Origin: Bacillus sp. SD088
Lineage (GTDB): Bacteria; Bacillota; Bacilli; Bacillales; Bacillaceae_C
Length of the DNA stretch: 64,000 nt
Direction: 5' to 3'
Assembly: GCF_017355205.1 (NCBI RefSeq)
Contig: NZ_JADIJK010000001.1
Span: 186,001 to 250,000, forward strand
This document shows positions 1 to 7,610 of the stretch, piece after piece (positions within the stretch are counted from its first letter, which is position 1; the number at the start of each line of letters is the position of its first letter). Under the pieces are notes generated by a model. That model made no database searches. It was not told the origin of the DNA and worked only from the letters and a program-made list of their open reading frames with translations. A program made the translations under genes and the position numbers.

Positions 1-574
1 TGTCCTGCACCAGTTGTGCAAGTCTTGTGATATCTTCTACCGATTCCGCTGTGGCCTGGATAGCAGCGGCAGAGCTTTCAGCACCAGAAGATATTTCAGA
101 GATCGTATGTGCGACACTTTCTGCCTCTACGGACACCTTTTTAGACTTTTGCGAAATTGAAACCACATTTTTATTCGTTTGAGTAATGCTTCCTTCAATC
201 TGTTGCACGATTTCACGTAAATTACCTAACATTTGATTAAAGGCAAGACCTAAAGATCTGATCTCGTCATCTGTTTTTCCTACCATAACATCAGTACCGA
301 TGTCACCTTCCCCAGCCTTCGAAGCCGCCTCTTTTAAACTTTGAAGTGGCTTTGTCATGATGGTGGCGCTTAAATAAGCAAGAATCCCGGACCAGATAAT
401 ACCTAATAATAAAGTTAGAATAGTAAACGCCTGCTCATTTATATATTGATCAACAAATGGATAAATAAAATACAAGAAAATAGCACTTGTTGAAAATGTA
501 ACCACTGCCAATGTCGTTGTGAAAACAACTAGTTTTTTCTGTAAGCCAAAACGATATCGCTGTTTCTTTGTCAT
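1..574 (-). CDS. Methyl-accepting chemotaxis protein, N-terminal part (gene runs off the window)
   Basis: This is a membrane receptor that would signal to the CheA/CheW complex. Only the first 191 residues are visible; the main signalling domain lies before base 1. Two hydrophobic segments (about residues 12-37 and 44-68) are separated by only a few residues, so there is no real extracellular sensor domain. A HAMP-like linker follows (about 69-120), then the start of a Ser/Ala/Glu-rich helical region typical of methylation helices. The ATG at 574 is preceded by AGGAGC at good spacing. It lies 34 bases beyond the ywlE stop and points the same way. The stimulus cannot be inferred from what is visible. 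Confidence 0.85.
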   Translation of the reverse strand, partial: MTKKQRYRFGLQKKLVVFTTTLAVVTFSTSAIFLYFIYPFVDQYINEQAFTILTLLLGIIWSGILAYLSATIMTKPLQSLKEAASKAGEGDIGTDVMVGKTDDEIRSLGLAFNQMLGNLREIVQQIEGSITQTNKNVVSISQKSKKVSVEAESVAHTISEISSGAESSAAAIQATAESVEDITRLAQLVQD

Positions 575-607
575 ATTCCTGCTCCTGTCAATAGTAAGAA
601 TCCCTTT

Positions 608-1042
608 TTATTCTGTGAATATCCTGCTAATTAACTCATCTAATTCAGCAAACATCCTTTGATAGACAGTTTCATCGCCACCATACGGATCTGCAATATC
701 TAGCGGATATTCTCCTAAAAACTCTTTTAGCGTAAAAATTTTATCAGCATAAGCTGGATAGGTATTCATAACCATATCTTTATGCATAGTTGTCATTGTA
801 AAAACATGAGTAGCCCAATCCATATCATCCTTATTCAATGCTTTAGATAGATGCTTACAATCAATTCCTTTTTCTTGTAAAACTTGTATCGTATTGCAGG
901 CAGCATTTTCTCCTTCAATAGCAAATAAACCAGCTGATTTCGCTATCCCCCTATTTCTCCAATTATGATTGAAGATCGCTTCAGCCATCGGACTTCGGCA
1001 AGTATTACCAGTACAAACAAAAAGCACCCTCCAACCGCTCAA
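608..1042 (-). CDS. ywlE: Protein-arginine-phosphatase YwlE (low-molecular-weight phosphatase family)
   Basis: The family removes phosphate from protein arginine residues and opposes the arginine kinase McsB. The P-loop VCTGNTCRS places the nucleophilic cysteine at residue 10 and a threonine at 14. That threonine matches the residue known to give B. subtilis YwlE its phospho-arginine preference over phospho-tyrosine. The general acid is Asp118 in DPYGG. The length of 144 residues is normal for the family. The start codon is TTG, with GGAGG about ten bases upstream; no better ATG exists before the P-loop. A terminator separates it from mntP, so it probably has its own promoter. The function rests on motif and gene order and is well supported. 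Confidence 0.93.
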   Translation of the reverse strand: MSGWRVLFVCTGNTCRSPMAEAIFNHNWRNRGIAKSAGLFAIEGENAACNTIQVLQEKGIDCKHLSKALNKDDMDWATHVFTMTTMHKDMVMNTYPAYADKIFTLKEFLGEYPLDIADPYGGDETVYQRMFAELDELISRIFTE

Positions 1043-1129
1043 TGTATGATCGCCTCCATATTCTTCGCGTTTTCACATATAGGTCGAAAGACCGCATGTT
1101 ACTTTGTAAAAATTATGCCATACTTCCAT

Positions 1130-1156
1130 AAAAAAAGACAGCTTTTTCCAGCTGTC
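1130..1156 (-). terminator. Rho-independent terminator after mntP
   Basis: A 7-bp perfect stem (GACAGCT/AGCTGTC) with a 6-base loop is followed on the minus strand by a run of T. It lies about 105 bases beyond the mntP stop and before ywlE, so it should end the mntP transcript. Confidence 0.8.
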
Positions 1157-1260
1157 GCATACAAAAGTAGCAGCCCTGTTTAACGTCCTATATTTGCTGG
1201 GCGTAGCTAAATATAGAAAAAAGCACTTGTTTTATCTTCTCCTCATTTCAAGGTTACTTT

Positions 1261-1839
1261 TCACCATGGAAACGGAACTAACAGTTTTATTCCATAGGCA
1301 ATTAAGATAATGCCTCCTAATAATTCACCGTATATCCCTAACATATTTTGCATTTTCCGACCGATTAACAGACCACTCCATGTCATGCCAATCGACATAG
1401 CCGAAAAACAAATAACAGCGACTGCAGCCTTCGCGCCAAAAATTCCCAGACTTAAACCTGCTGAGAAACTGTCAATACTAACTAAAAAGGAAAAGAGTAA
1501 TACGCCCCATCCAACAGGGAGAAAAGTCGAACCACGATCCTTTCGAAAGATCATCAGCACCATCTGCAATCCTAGTATAATAAGTAAGATTCCACCAATA
1601 TAATTAGCAATATCTCCAAAAGTACCTGATAATAAATGGCCGGCAAACATTCCTAATAAAGGCATTAGTAAGTGAAATATGCCGACAACAAGCCCAATAT
1701 AAAAGATCTGTCTTAATCTTATTTTATATGCACCTATAGCAAGAGAGAGCGAAAAAGCATCCATACTTACCGCAAAAGCCATGATCATAACCGTCACAAT
1801 CTCCGCAAGCAACCCACTATCCCCTTTCCCTTCGGACAT
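1261..1839 (-). CDS. mntP: Manganese efflux pump MntP (YwlD)
   Basis: This small integral membrane protein exports Mn(II). It has 192 residues with about six hydrophobic segments in two homologous halves. Each half carries the acidic membrane motif of the family (SMDAF near residue 25 and SIDSFSAG near residue 121), as expected for MntP. The ATG start gives an N-terminus about ten residues longer than usual; a shorter start inside the first 17 residues is possible. I looked for a yybP-ykoY manganese riboswitch in the roughly 150 bases upstream and did not find one, so Mn control is not visible here. A strong terminator follows the gene. Confidence 0.9.
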   Translation of the reverse strand: MSEGKGDSGLLAEIVTVMIMAFAVSMDAFSLSLAIGAYKIRLRQIFYIGLVVGIFHLLMPLLGMFAGHLLSGTFGDIANYIGGILLIILGLQMVLMIFRKDRGSTFLPVGWGVLLFSFLVSIDSFSAGLSLGIFGAKAAVAVICFSAMSIGMTWSGLLIGRKMQNMLGIYGELLGGIILIAYGIKLLVPFPW

Positions 1840-1991
1840 GCCTATAAGGGAAACATATGCAGGAAACTATAAGACTAGAAGTTAGTTAAGAGATAAAATG
1901 AAACTTCAATCAGCGAAAAGTTTGCGACCCTCACTTATCATTCTTGTTTTCCCTCGTATTCTTGGAGCGGGCTAGTTGAACTGTTATAATA

Positions 1992-3053
1992 TCAGTAGTC
2001 TTTTTCCCCTTGAATTATCCACTGATGCCCGGCTGCTTTTTCAAGTCGATTCATAATCGCTGCCCCTACACCCGTTTGAGGAAATATCTCCGAATAAATA
2101 ATCTCAACATTCGATTTATCAAATTCACGTAAACTGTTATAGAGTCGATGAGCTACGTGGTCAAGCTTATGTTTACTGCCGACATCCAATACAAGGTCAG
2201 CCTTATATTTTCGTTTTGTTTCTGCTGAAGCAAGCATGCCTACTTTAAGTCCCTCCTTGTGCTTCTCATCAATTAAATCTTGGATCCAGTCCACTTTCCC
2301 ATCGACTAAATAAAGCGGGGCACTTGGGGAATAATGAGTATATTTCATTCCAGGTGCTCGTGGTGTATTCTTCTTTTCTATAGTATTAGATGCAACTTTA
2401 ATTTTATCTGATATCACATTTTCTAATTCTTCCTTCGTAATTCCACCTGGTCGCAAAATGATTGGAACCTGGCCAGTACAATCTAAAACCGTAGATTCAA
2501 GGCCAACACCTGTCGCTCCTCCATCTAAAATCCCGACGATTTTCCCATTAAGATCCTGTTCAACATGCTTCGCAGTAGTCGGACTTGGCTTACCTGAACG
2601 ATTCGCACTAGGGGCAGCAATTGGAAGACCTGAGGCGCGAATTAAGGCGAGAGCAACGGGATGACTCGGCATTCGAATCGCTACTGTATCCAATCCTGCA
2701 GTCACATATTCTGATAATTCTCCAGGCTTTTTGGGAAAAATCAACGTAAGTGGTCCCGGCCAAAAAGCACTTATCAACAACTTGACTTGCTCTGATATCT
2801 CCATTACTAGTTTTTCTAACTGTTGATATTCAGCAATGTGGACAATAAGTGGATTATCAGATGGTCGACCTTTCGCCACAAATATTCGCGCTACAGCCTC
2901 GTCTGAACCTGCATTTGCCCCCAATCCATATACCGTCTCAGTTGGAAAGGCCACTATTTCGTTATCCCGAATGTACTGTGCAGCTTCTTGAATCTGTGGA
3001 TAGGTTTCTAAATTATCCACAACTTTTTCCACAGACCAGTGAATTGTGTTCAT
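1992..3053 (-). CDS. ywlC: L-threonylcarbamoyladenylate synthase YwlC (Sua5 type)
   Basis: This enzyme makes threonylcarbamoyl-AMP from threonine, bicarbonate and ATP, the first step of the t6A37 modification of ANN-decoding tRNAs. The YrdC domain covers roughly residues 20-200, with the motifs FPTETVYGLGAN, KGRPSDNPL and APSANRSGKPS. The C-terminal Sua5 domain follows a linker with APGMKYTHYSP. I chose the ATG at 3053 because GGGGA lies seven bases upstream and the product then aligns end to end with B. subtilis YwlC; an upstream TTG at 3077 would add eight residues. A perfect DnaA-box sequence overlaps the 5' end of the gene, part of a cluster described separately. Confidence 0.93.
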   Translation of the reverse strand: MNTIHWSVEKVVDNLETYPQIQEAAQYIRDNEIVAFPTETVYGLGANAGSDEAVARIFVAKGRPSDNPLIVHIAEYQQLEKLVMEISEQVKLLISAFWPGPLTLIFPKKPGELSEYVTAGLDTVAIRMPSHPVALALIRASGLPIAAPSANRSGKPSPTTAKHVEQDLNGKIVGILDGGATGVGLESTVLDCTGQVPIILRPGGITKEELENVISDKIKVASNTIEKKNTPRAPGMKYTHYSPSAPLYLVDGKVDWIQDLIDEKHKEGLKVGMLASAETKRKYKADLVLDVGSKHKLDHVAHRLYNSLREFDKSNVEIIYSEIFPQTGVGAAIMNRLEKAAGHQWIIQGEKDY

Positions 3054-3200
3054 CATTTGTTCCCCATTTCTATTCAATATAAAAAGTCCGTTATATTTGG
3101 CTTTATCTGTTGATAAATATCAAAAAGGCGAACTAGTTACCCACATTTGTGGATAACTAGTTCTCTCCCAGTGGATAACCCCTGTTAATTCTGTGAATAA
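3013..3200. promoter_or_regulatory. DnaA-box cluster between ywlC and spoIIR
   Basis: Perfect matches to the 9-mer TTATNCACA occur at 3013-3021 (TTATCCACA), 3148-3156 (TGTGGATAA) and 3192-3200 (TGTGAATAA). One-mismatch sites lie at 3025-3033, 3108-3116, 3137-3145 and 3170-3178. The sites at 3148, 3170 and 3192 share one orientation and are exactly 22 bp apart, two helical turns. From memory, stable DnaA binding at the ywlC locus has been mapped in B. subtilis, so this may be a conserved titration or regulatory cluster. Confidence 0.65.
3124..3163 (-). terminator. Hairpin after spoIIR that also contains two DnaA-like boxes
   Basis: The inverted repeat GAACTAGTTA/TAACTAGTTC is extended inward by CCACA/TGTGG, giving a stem of about 15 bp. 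On the minus strand it is followed by GCCTTTTTG, so it can terminate spoIIR. The same arms carry TTACCCACA and TGTGGATAA, so DnaA binding and termination may overlap. Confidence 0.6.
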
Positions 3201-3204
3201 GGAT

Positions 3205-4005
3205 TCAAAAAATTTTATCCCATAATTCAACCAGGAAAAACTTTACTTCTACCTCGTCTTCTTGGTTGACTACCATATCCGCTTTTACTTCATGTTCCAC
3301 AGTTTCTCCGTTATCCTTAGGCTTTTCTACATCAGCCTCTGCTTTCTTCTCTTCTTTATTCTTTACTTTATCTTTTTCTTGTATTTCCCGTTCTTGCAAA
3401 TCCTCTTCTGCTTTGGATTCTATATGCTCTTGATCTACAGTTTCTTCTGTATCTTCTGCCGCTTCACTTATGGCTAAACTATTAGAGAAATCTAGAAAAC
3501 ATAATGGTGGAAAAAGCACACACCACCAATTCGCTCCTTTGCCTTCTCCAATTGTAATCACAATCGCCTCGTATGTTCCTGCCGGATAAAGATATTGACC
3601 ATAAAGTTTTGTTGGAAACTGCGCTTCACCAAAATCAACTTGTACCGTATCCTCTATGTTTGCTTCTTCTAGTTTTTGATTGGCAATCTCTTCAATAATG
3701 TCTAAACGTGACCTCATCAAATGTCTAGCTTCATCAAGTGAGGTTAATTCAGCCACCCACTCATTAATCTCTTCATTTACAGCATCCCGAATTTCTCGCT
3801 TAATCGCCTGATCCTTATCCTTATCACTATTCGCCAATATCCGTAAACGAATCGCTTCATCTGGTATAACGAAAGGATCTGTTGCCTGCGCAACTTCCAT
3901 CTTAGGTAAAATTAAGCTTACCGCAGACCCAATCACTAAAACCAATATATATATCCACGCAATATTTTTTTGATAGAATCTTTTTTTCATATATTCCTTC
4001 TTCAT
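3205..4005 (-). CDS. spoIIR: Stage II sporulation protein R
   Basis: SpoIIR is made in the forespore, crosses the septum membrane and triggers SpoIIGA to process pro-sigma-E in the mother cell. The protein starts with a Lys-rich region and a hydrophobic export segment (about residues 14-35). The conserved domain follows (about 43-180), with IRLRILANSDKDKDQ and the GANWWCVLFPPLCFLD block typical of the family. The C-terminus (about 185-255) is a long, highly charged Glu/Lys stretch, making the protein 266 residues against roughly 224 in B. subtilis. The ATG at 4005 has GAGGGGG upstream. A sigma-F/G-type promoter lies just upstream and a hairpin terminator downstream. Confidence 0.93.
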   Translation of the reverse strand: MKKEYMKKRFYQKNIAWIYILVLVIGSAVSLILPKMEVAQATDPFVIPDEAIRLRILANSDKDKDQAIKREIRDAVNEEINEWVAELTSLDEARHLMRSRLDIIEEIANQKLEEANIEDTVQVDFGEAQFPTKLYGQYLYPAGTYEAIVITIGEGKGANWWCVLFPPLCFLDFSNSLAISEAAEDTEETVDQEHIESKAEEDLQEREIQEKDKVKNKEEKKAEADVEKPKDNGETVEHEVKADMVVNQEDEVEVKFFLVELWDKIF

Positions 4006-4029
4006 ATCTAACCGCCCCCTCTACAAAAG

Positions 4030-4060
4030 CAGTATAGACAGAAAAATAGAATCATATACA
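4030..4060 (-). promoter_or_regulatory. Sigma-F/sigma-G-type promoter of spoIIR
   Basis: On the minus strand TGTATA (4055-4060) is followed after 18 bases by TATACTG (4030-4036). This resembles the forespore sigma consensus (-35 near TGAATA, -10 near CATACTA) and has the same 18-base spacing as the candidate site before pbpG. spoIIR is a known sigma-F gene in B. subtilis. The family A repeat begins directly upstream. Confidence 0.6.
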
Positions 4061-4356
4061 CACGAAAAGCGCAGGCGACTGATCAGCTGCGTACAAACTT
4101 TTTAGGGGACTGACGAGATAAAGGAAACACCATGAGCTTAAAAAGCGAATGGATGTTGACTTATCGTAGGAAGGCACCGAAAGTTTGCTAGCAGCTAGGA
4201 GCTGGAGCTGGACACACGAAAAGCGGAAGGCGTTTGCCAGGGGCGACAAGCAAATGTTCCTGAACCTATGAAGGGCGCTCTTTCCCTTCATAGGTTCGGG
4301 GTTATTTGACCTCGAGCCCCTAACGCCTGGAGCTAGACACACGAAATGCGCAGACG
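4060..4356 (+). repeat. Dispersed repeat family A (A1 plus A2 modules)
   Basis: The A1 half carries ACGAGATAAAGGAAACACC followed by GATGTTGACTTATCGTAGG. The A2 half is a long imperfect palindrome: GGGGCGACAAGCAAATG, then a CTGAACC/GGTTC inner hairpin, then TTATTTGACCTCGAGCCCC. Copies occur near 15.5, 20.3, 24.1, 25.9, 30.5, 32.4 and 35.7 kb in both orientations, always between genes. Open frames across A1 give the same nonsense peptide each time, so it is not coding. Confidence 0.9.
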
Positions 4357-4368
4357 ACTTTAAAATCA

Positions 4369-5229
4369 TCACTCTCTGCATTGAATGATGACGATTCGAT
4401 CTTTCCCGTTAATATCAAATAGTATTTCCGTAAGCGCTGTTGGGAAGACCTGCTGCATTAAAGAAGCGACCGCTTCCCCTTGGCCTGCTCCAATTTCAAA
4501 GGCGATCAACGCTTTTCTCTGAACGATTTTCGGTAAGCCCAAGGCAAATCTCCTATAAAAATCCAGGCCATCCTCTCCAGAAAATAAGGCCAAAGAAGGC
4601 TCATGATCTCGAACAACCTCATCTAGAATATCATCAACAGGAATATAAGGTGGGTTAGAAAGGATAATATCCATTTTTTCGCCGGCCTGTATAAGCGGTT
4701 CAAGTAAATCTCCTTGCTGAAAATGAATCGTTGCTCTCAATGCATTTGCATTGTCTCTTGCTACTTTTAATGCATCCTGAGATATATCCGTTGCCATCAC
4801 CTGCATATTTGGAGATTCTAGCTTCATGGTAATCGCAATCGCTCCACTACCAGTCCCAATGTCTACTAACTTCAAATGCTCGTCTACAGGGAATACATTA
4901 TGTATTCTCCGCAAAACAGCCTCGATTAACTCTTCTGTTTCTGGACGAGGAATCAATACATGTTCATTTACGATAAATTTTCGTCCGTAAAATTCTTCAT
5001 ACCCAATAATGTGTTGAATGGGTGCGCCTGTTATATGCCGCTTTACCGCCTGTTCAAAACGTTTCCATTGATCCTCTGTTAGTGACATTCTTTGTTCTGC
5101 TAACAACGTAGATCTATCTATCTGTAAAATCCACAGAAGCAGCCATTCCCCAGCATTCTCATCACGATGATGTTCCTTTAAACAAGAAGAAGCCCATTTC
5201 AGGGCCTCAAACACTTTCTTCGCTAACAT
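4369..5229 (-). CDS. prmC: Peptide chain release factor N5-glutamine methyltransferase PrmC
   Basis: PrmC methylates the glutamine of the GGQ motif of release factors RF1 and RF2 using S-adenosylmethionine. The N-terminal helical domain (about residues 1-90) binds the release factor. The Rossmann methyltransferase domain has the SAM motif VDIGTGSGAIAI near residue 123 and the catalytic ILSNPPYIP motif near residue 190. The length of 286 residues is typical. Its ATG directly follows the prfA stop codon (TAAATG), so the two genes should be translationally coupled. That makes sense because prfA encodes its substrate. A family A repeat starts close after the stop. Confidence 0.95.
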   Translation of the reverse strand: MLAKKVFEALKWASSCLKEHHRDENAGEWLLLWILQIDRSTLLAEQRMSLTEDQWKRFEQAVKRHITGAPIQHIIGYEEFYGRKFIVNEHVLIPRPETEELIEAVLRRIHNVFPVDEHLKLVDIGTGSGAIAITMKLESPNMQVMATDISQDALKVARDNANALRATIHFQQGDLLEPLIQAGEKMDIILSNPPYIPVDDILDEVVRDHEPSLALFSGEDGLDFYRRFALGLPKIVQRKALIAFEIGAGQGEAVASLMQQVFPTALTEILFDINGKDRIVIIQCRE

Positions 5230-6300
5230 TTATTCTTCCACGCTCTCAAGCTTTTTCGATTGATCCTCAATCACCAAACTATCGATTACTTCATCAAGCT
5301 TGCCCTCGAGAATTTGATCCAACTTTTGAATCGTCAAACCAATTCGATGGTCCGTTACCCGATTTTGCGGGAAATTATATGTGCGAATTCGTTCAGAACG
5401 ATCTCCAGAACCTACAGCTGATTTCCGATTGGCATCATATTCCGCTTGGGCTTCCTGCTGGAATTTATCATAAATACGTGCCCGTAACACCTTCATCGCT
5501 TTTTCTTTATTTTTAATTTGCGACTTTTCATCCTGGCAGGAAACAACAATCCCTGTTGGAACATGCGTTAGACGAACAGCAGACATCGTTGTATTAACAC
5601 TTTGCCCCCCTGGACCACTAGAGGCAAATGTATCTACACGGATATCCTTTTCATGAACATCTACTTCTACCTCTTCTGCTTCAGGAAGCACAGCCACAGT
5701 GGAAGTTGAGGTATGAATTCGCCCGCCTGATTCTGTTTCAGGCACACGTTGAACACGGTGAGCCCCATTCTCATATTTAAGTTTTGAGAAGGCACCATTT
5801 CCTGTAATCATAAAAATAATTTCTTTAAATCCTCCAAGACCTGTAGAATTTGCTTCAATGACATCTGTTTTCCAGCCTTGCGCCTCCGCATAACGACTAT
5901 ACATGCGATACAAATCACCCGCGAATAAAGCTGCCTCATCTCCTCCAGCAGCACCACGAATTTCCATAATGACGTTTTTATCATCGTTGGGATCTTTCGG
6001 GATAAGGAGAATTTTCAAACGCTCTTCCAGCTTTTCTAGTCTTTCTTGAAGCTCATTGACTTCCTCTTTGACCATTTCTCGCATATCTTCATCTAATTTT
6101 TCATCTAACATATCTTTAGCACCTTTAAATTCTTCTTGTGCTATCTTGTAGTCTCGGTATACTTCTACGGTTTCTGCAATACTGGATTGTTCCTTTGAAT
6201 ATTCCCTTAGTTTATCGGAATCACTGACCACTTCTGGATCACTTAATAATTCATTTAACTTCTCATAACGTTCTTCAACCGATTGCAATTTATCAAACAT
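5230..6300 (-). CDS. prfA: Peptide chain release factor 1
   Basis: RF1 reads UAA and UAG stop codons and releases the finished peptide from the ribosome. The GGQ motif is in [12 protein letters not shown], and the N-terminal coiled domain and codon-recognition domain are complete. I chose the ATG at 6300 over a GTG three codons upstream because that GTG lies inside the ribosome binding site GAGGTG, and [19 protein letters not shown] matches the usual RF1 N-terminus. The product is then 356 residues, normal for RF1. It is co-transcribed with prmC. A sigma-A-type promoter lies about 40 bases upstream. Confidence 0.96.
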   Translation of the reverse strand: MFDKLQSVEERYEKLNELLSDPEVVSDSDKLREYSKEQSSIAETVEVYRDYKIAQEEFKGAKDMLDEKLDEDMREMVKEEVNELQERLEKLEERLKILLIPKDPNDDKNVIMEIRGAAGGDEAALFAGDLYRMYSRYAEAQGWKTDVIEANSTGLGGFKEIIFMITGNGAFSKLKYENGAHRVQRVPETESGGRIHTSTSTVAVLPEAEEVEVDVHEKDIRVDTFASSGPGGQSVNTTMSAVRLTHVPTGIVVSCQDEKSQIKNKEKAMKVLRARIYDKFQQEAQAEYDANRKSAVGSGDRSERIRTYNFPQNRVTDHRIGLTIQKLDQILEGKLDEVIDSLVIEDQSKKLESVEE

Positions 6301-6337
6301 GCTTTTCACCTCAAAAGTTGGCTTCCATGATTACTAT

Positions 6338-6365
6338 ATTATAACGTTGGCTCCCTTCAAAGCAA
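6338..6365 (-). promoter_or_regulatory. Sigma-A-type promoter of prfA-prmC
   Basis: Minus-strand TTGCTT (6360-6365) and TATAAT (6338-6343) are separated by 16 bases, in the gap between tdk and prfA. Confidence 0.55.
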
Positions 6366-6438
6366 ACCATTCTGCGAAAAAAAGGAAATTTTACTAACTA
6401 CCCCAAGAATAAACGTTCGCTAAGAAGGGGGTGTTTCT

Positions 6439-7050
6439 TCATGGATTTTCCATTTGTGTGATAGTCGAGGTTAACTTTGTAGGAACTTCATGATGATGTC
6501 GACAACGTGCTTCATAGCTCTCCGCAGCACCTACCATAATAACTGGATCTTCATAACAGGCTGGCTTACCATTGATTAAACGTTGGGTACGACTAGCCGG
6601 TGATCCACAAACAACACAGACTGCTTGAAGTTTTGTTACTCGTTCCGCAATCGCCATTAATGTAGGCATTGGACCAAATGGCTCTCCACGAAAATCCTGA
6701 TCTAAACCAGCAATAATGATTCGATAGCCTTGGTTAGCCAGCTGTTGCACAATATCCACAAGACCCTCATCAAAAAATTGCGCTTCGTCAATCGCTATAA
6801 CGTCTACCTCTTCATTGAGTCTCTGAAGTATATTCGCAGAGGAAAGTATTGGTTCTGCCATAATCGCAGTTCCATTATGAGAGATAATTTCGTCTACGCT
6901 ATAACGGTCGTCTAATTGAGGTTTAAATACCAAAACCGATTGATTAGCGAAAATGGTCCTCCTTACACGTCGAATCAGTTCTTCAGACTTTCCTGAGAAC
7001 ATGCTTCCACAAATCACTTCTATCCACCCTGGTTGTTTCATCATTTCCAT
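6439..7050 (-). CDS. tdk: Thymidine kinase
   Basis: This is a salvage kinase making dTMP from thymidine and ATP. The P-loop [10 protein letters not shown] is at about residue 15, the Walker B-like segment [10 protein letters not shown] near 86, and a zinc site is formed by CVVCG plus the C-terminal CYEDP and RCRHHH region. The length of 203 residues is typical of the type II family. The ATG at 7050 has GGAAGGAG ten bases upstream. It lies between rpmE and prfA as in B. subtilis. No clear terminator follows, so read-through into prfA is possible. Confidence 0.95.
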   Translation of the reverse strand: MEMMKQPGWIEVICGSMFSGKSEELIRRVRRTIFANQSVLVFKPQLDDRYSVDEIISHNGTAIMAEPILSSANILQRLNEEVDVIAIDEAQFFDEGLVDIVQQLANQGYRIIIAGLDQDFRGEPFGPMPTLMAIAERVTKLQAVCVVCGSPASRTQRLINGKPACYEDPVIMVGAAESYEARCRHHHEVPTKLTSTITQMENP

Positions 7051-7080
7051 GAAGCAATAACTCCTTCCTCTGTGCTCATG

Positions 7081-7160
7081 TATCAGAGTAATGATCTTCT
7101 ACTAAAGCTACCCATGTCCTGTGGATAACGTAGAAGTCGGCACAACATGCGCAAACCCAA
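7081..7160 (-). repeat. Fragment of the family E hairpin module
   Basis: Read on the minus strand this matches the 3' insert of the C element at 36.8 kb: GACTTCTACGTT, a small hairpin with AGGAC loop, then TTTAGTAGAAGAT. CTTCTAC/GTAGAAG form the outer stem. It contains a TGTGGATAA 9-mer (7120-7128), probably by chance. Confidence 0.6.
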
Positions 7161-7171
7161 TTTCAAGCATT

Positions 7172-7205
7172 AAAAAAACAGGCAATTATACATGCCTGTT
7201 TTTTT
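7172..7205 (-). terminator. Terminator after rpmE
   Basis: CAGGCA/TGCCTG stem with an 8-base loop, flanked by A7 on one side and T7 on the other, so it can work in both directions. It follows the rpmE stop by about 10 bases. Confidence 0.85.
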
Positions 7206-7215
7206 CAGCCTATTC

Positions 7216-7422
7216 TTATTTTTCTTTAAGGCCGTATTTTTTATTAAAGCGATCAATACGCCCATCTGCAGAAGCAAATTTTTGACGGCCTGTATAGAAT
7301 GGATGACATTCTGAACAAATTTCAACTCGCACTTCATCTTTTACAGAACCACTTTCAAATTCATTCCCACATGCGCATTTCACCATAATTTTTTTATATG
7401 CTGGATGAATTCCTGCTTTCAT
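7216..7422 (-). CDS. rpmE: 50S ribosomal protein L31 (zinc-binding type)
   Basis: L31 sits at the ribosomal subunit interface. The C-plus (zinc-binding) form is shown by KCACGNEFE and [12 protein letters not shown], which supply the four cysteines or equivalents. The real start is the ATG at 7422: AAGGAG lies nine bases upstream and [11 protein letters not shown] matches L31 exactly. An in-frame start 18 codons upstream would add a tail not found in the family. The product is 68 residues. It stands alone between its own promoter and a terminator. The Zur-controlled, zinc-free paralog known in B. subtilis is not in this window. Confidence 0.96.
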   Translation of the reverse strand: MKAGIHPAYKKIMVKCACGNEFESGSVKDEVRVEICSECHPFYTGRQKFASADGRIDRFNKKYGLKEK

Positions 7423-7521
7423 TCTTTTCATCTCCTTATGCCCTGAATCATTTGCTGAAACAGAGTAAAAATACACTAGAAATCGTTTGTGTTCGTATCA
7501 TGCAATAAAAGCACAAGTTTA

Positions 7522-7550
7522 ATTATAACAACTCTATATTTAGATTGCAA
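7522..7550 (-). promoter_or_regulatory. Sigma-A promoter of rpmE
   Basis: Minus-strand TTGCAA (7545-7550), 17-base spacer, perfect TATAAT (7522-7527), about 100 bases upstream of the L31 start. Confidence 0.7.
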
Positions 7551-7610
7551 TTATTTTAATAGAAATTCTATCGGAAATATCTTCCTTGCTACAGAAAAAA
7601 ATAGCATTGA

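Noticed and set aside
1840-1991. yybP-ykoY manganese riboswitch upstream of mntP
   Set aside because: The conserved GGGGAGUA-type core of that riboswitch is not present.
3013-3200. Chromosomal origin of replication
   Set aside because: The DnaA boxes are there, but dnaA, dnaN and an AT-rich unwinding region are not. A secondary DnaA-box cluster fits better.
4052-4381. Open frame of about 109 codons across the family A repeat, with similar frames at 15.3-15.6, 30.3-30.5 and 35.5-35.7 kb giving the same DKSTSIRF...SSWCFLYLV peptide
   Set aside because: The shared peptide is a translation of the A1 repeat. It has no ribosome binding site, occurs on either strand and is out of context with any gene. 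It is a repeat, not a protein family.
7120-7128. Functional DnaA box TGTGGATAA
   Set aside because: A single isolated 9-mer inside a repeat fragment with no neighbouring boxes; chance occurrence is likely.
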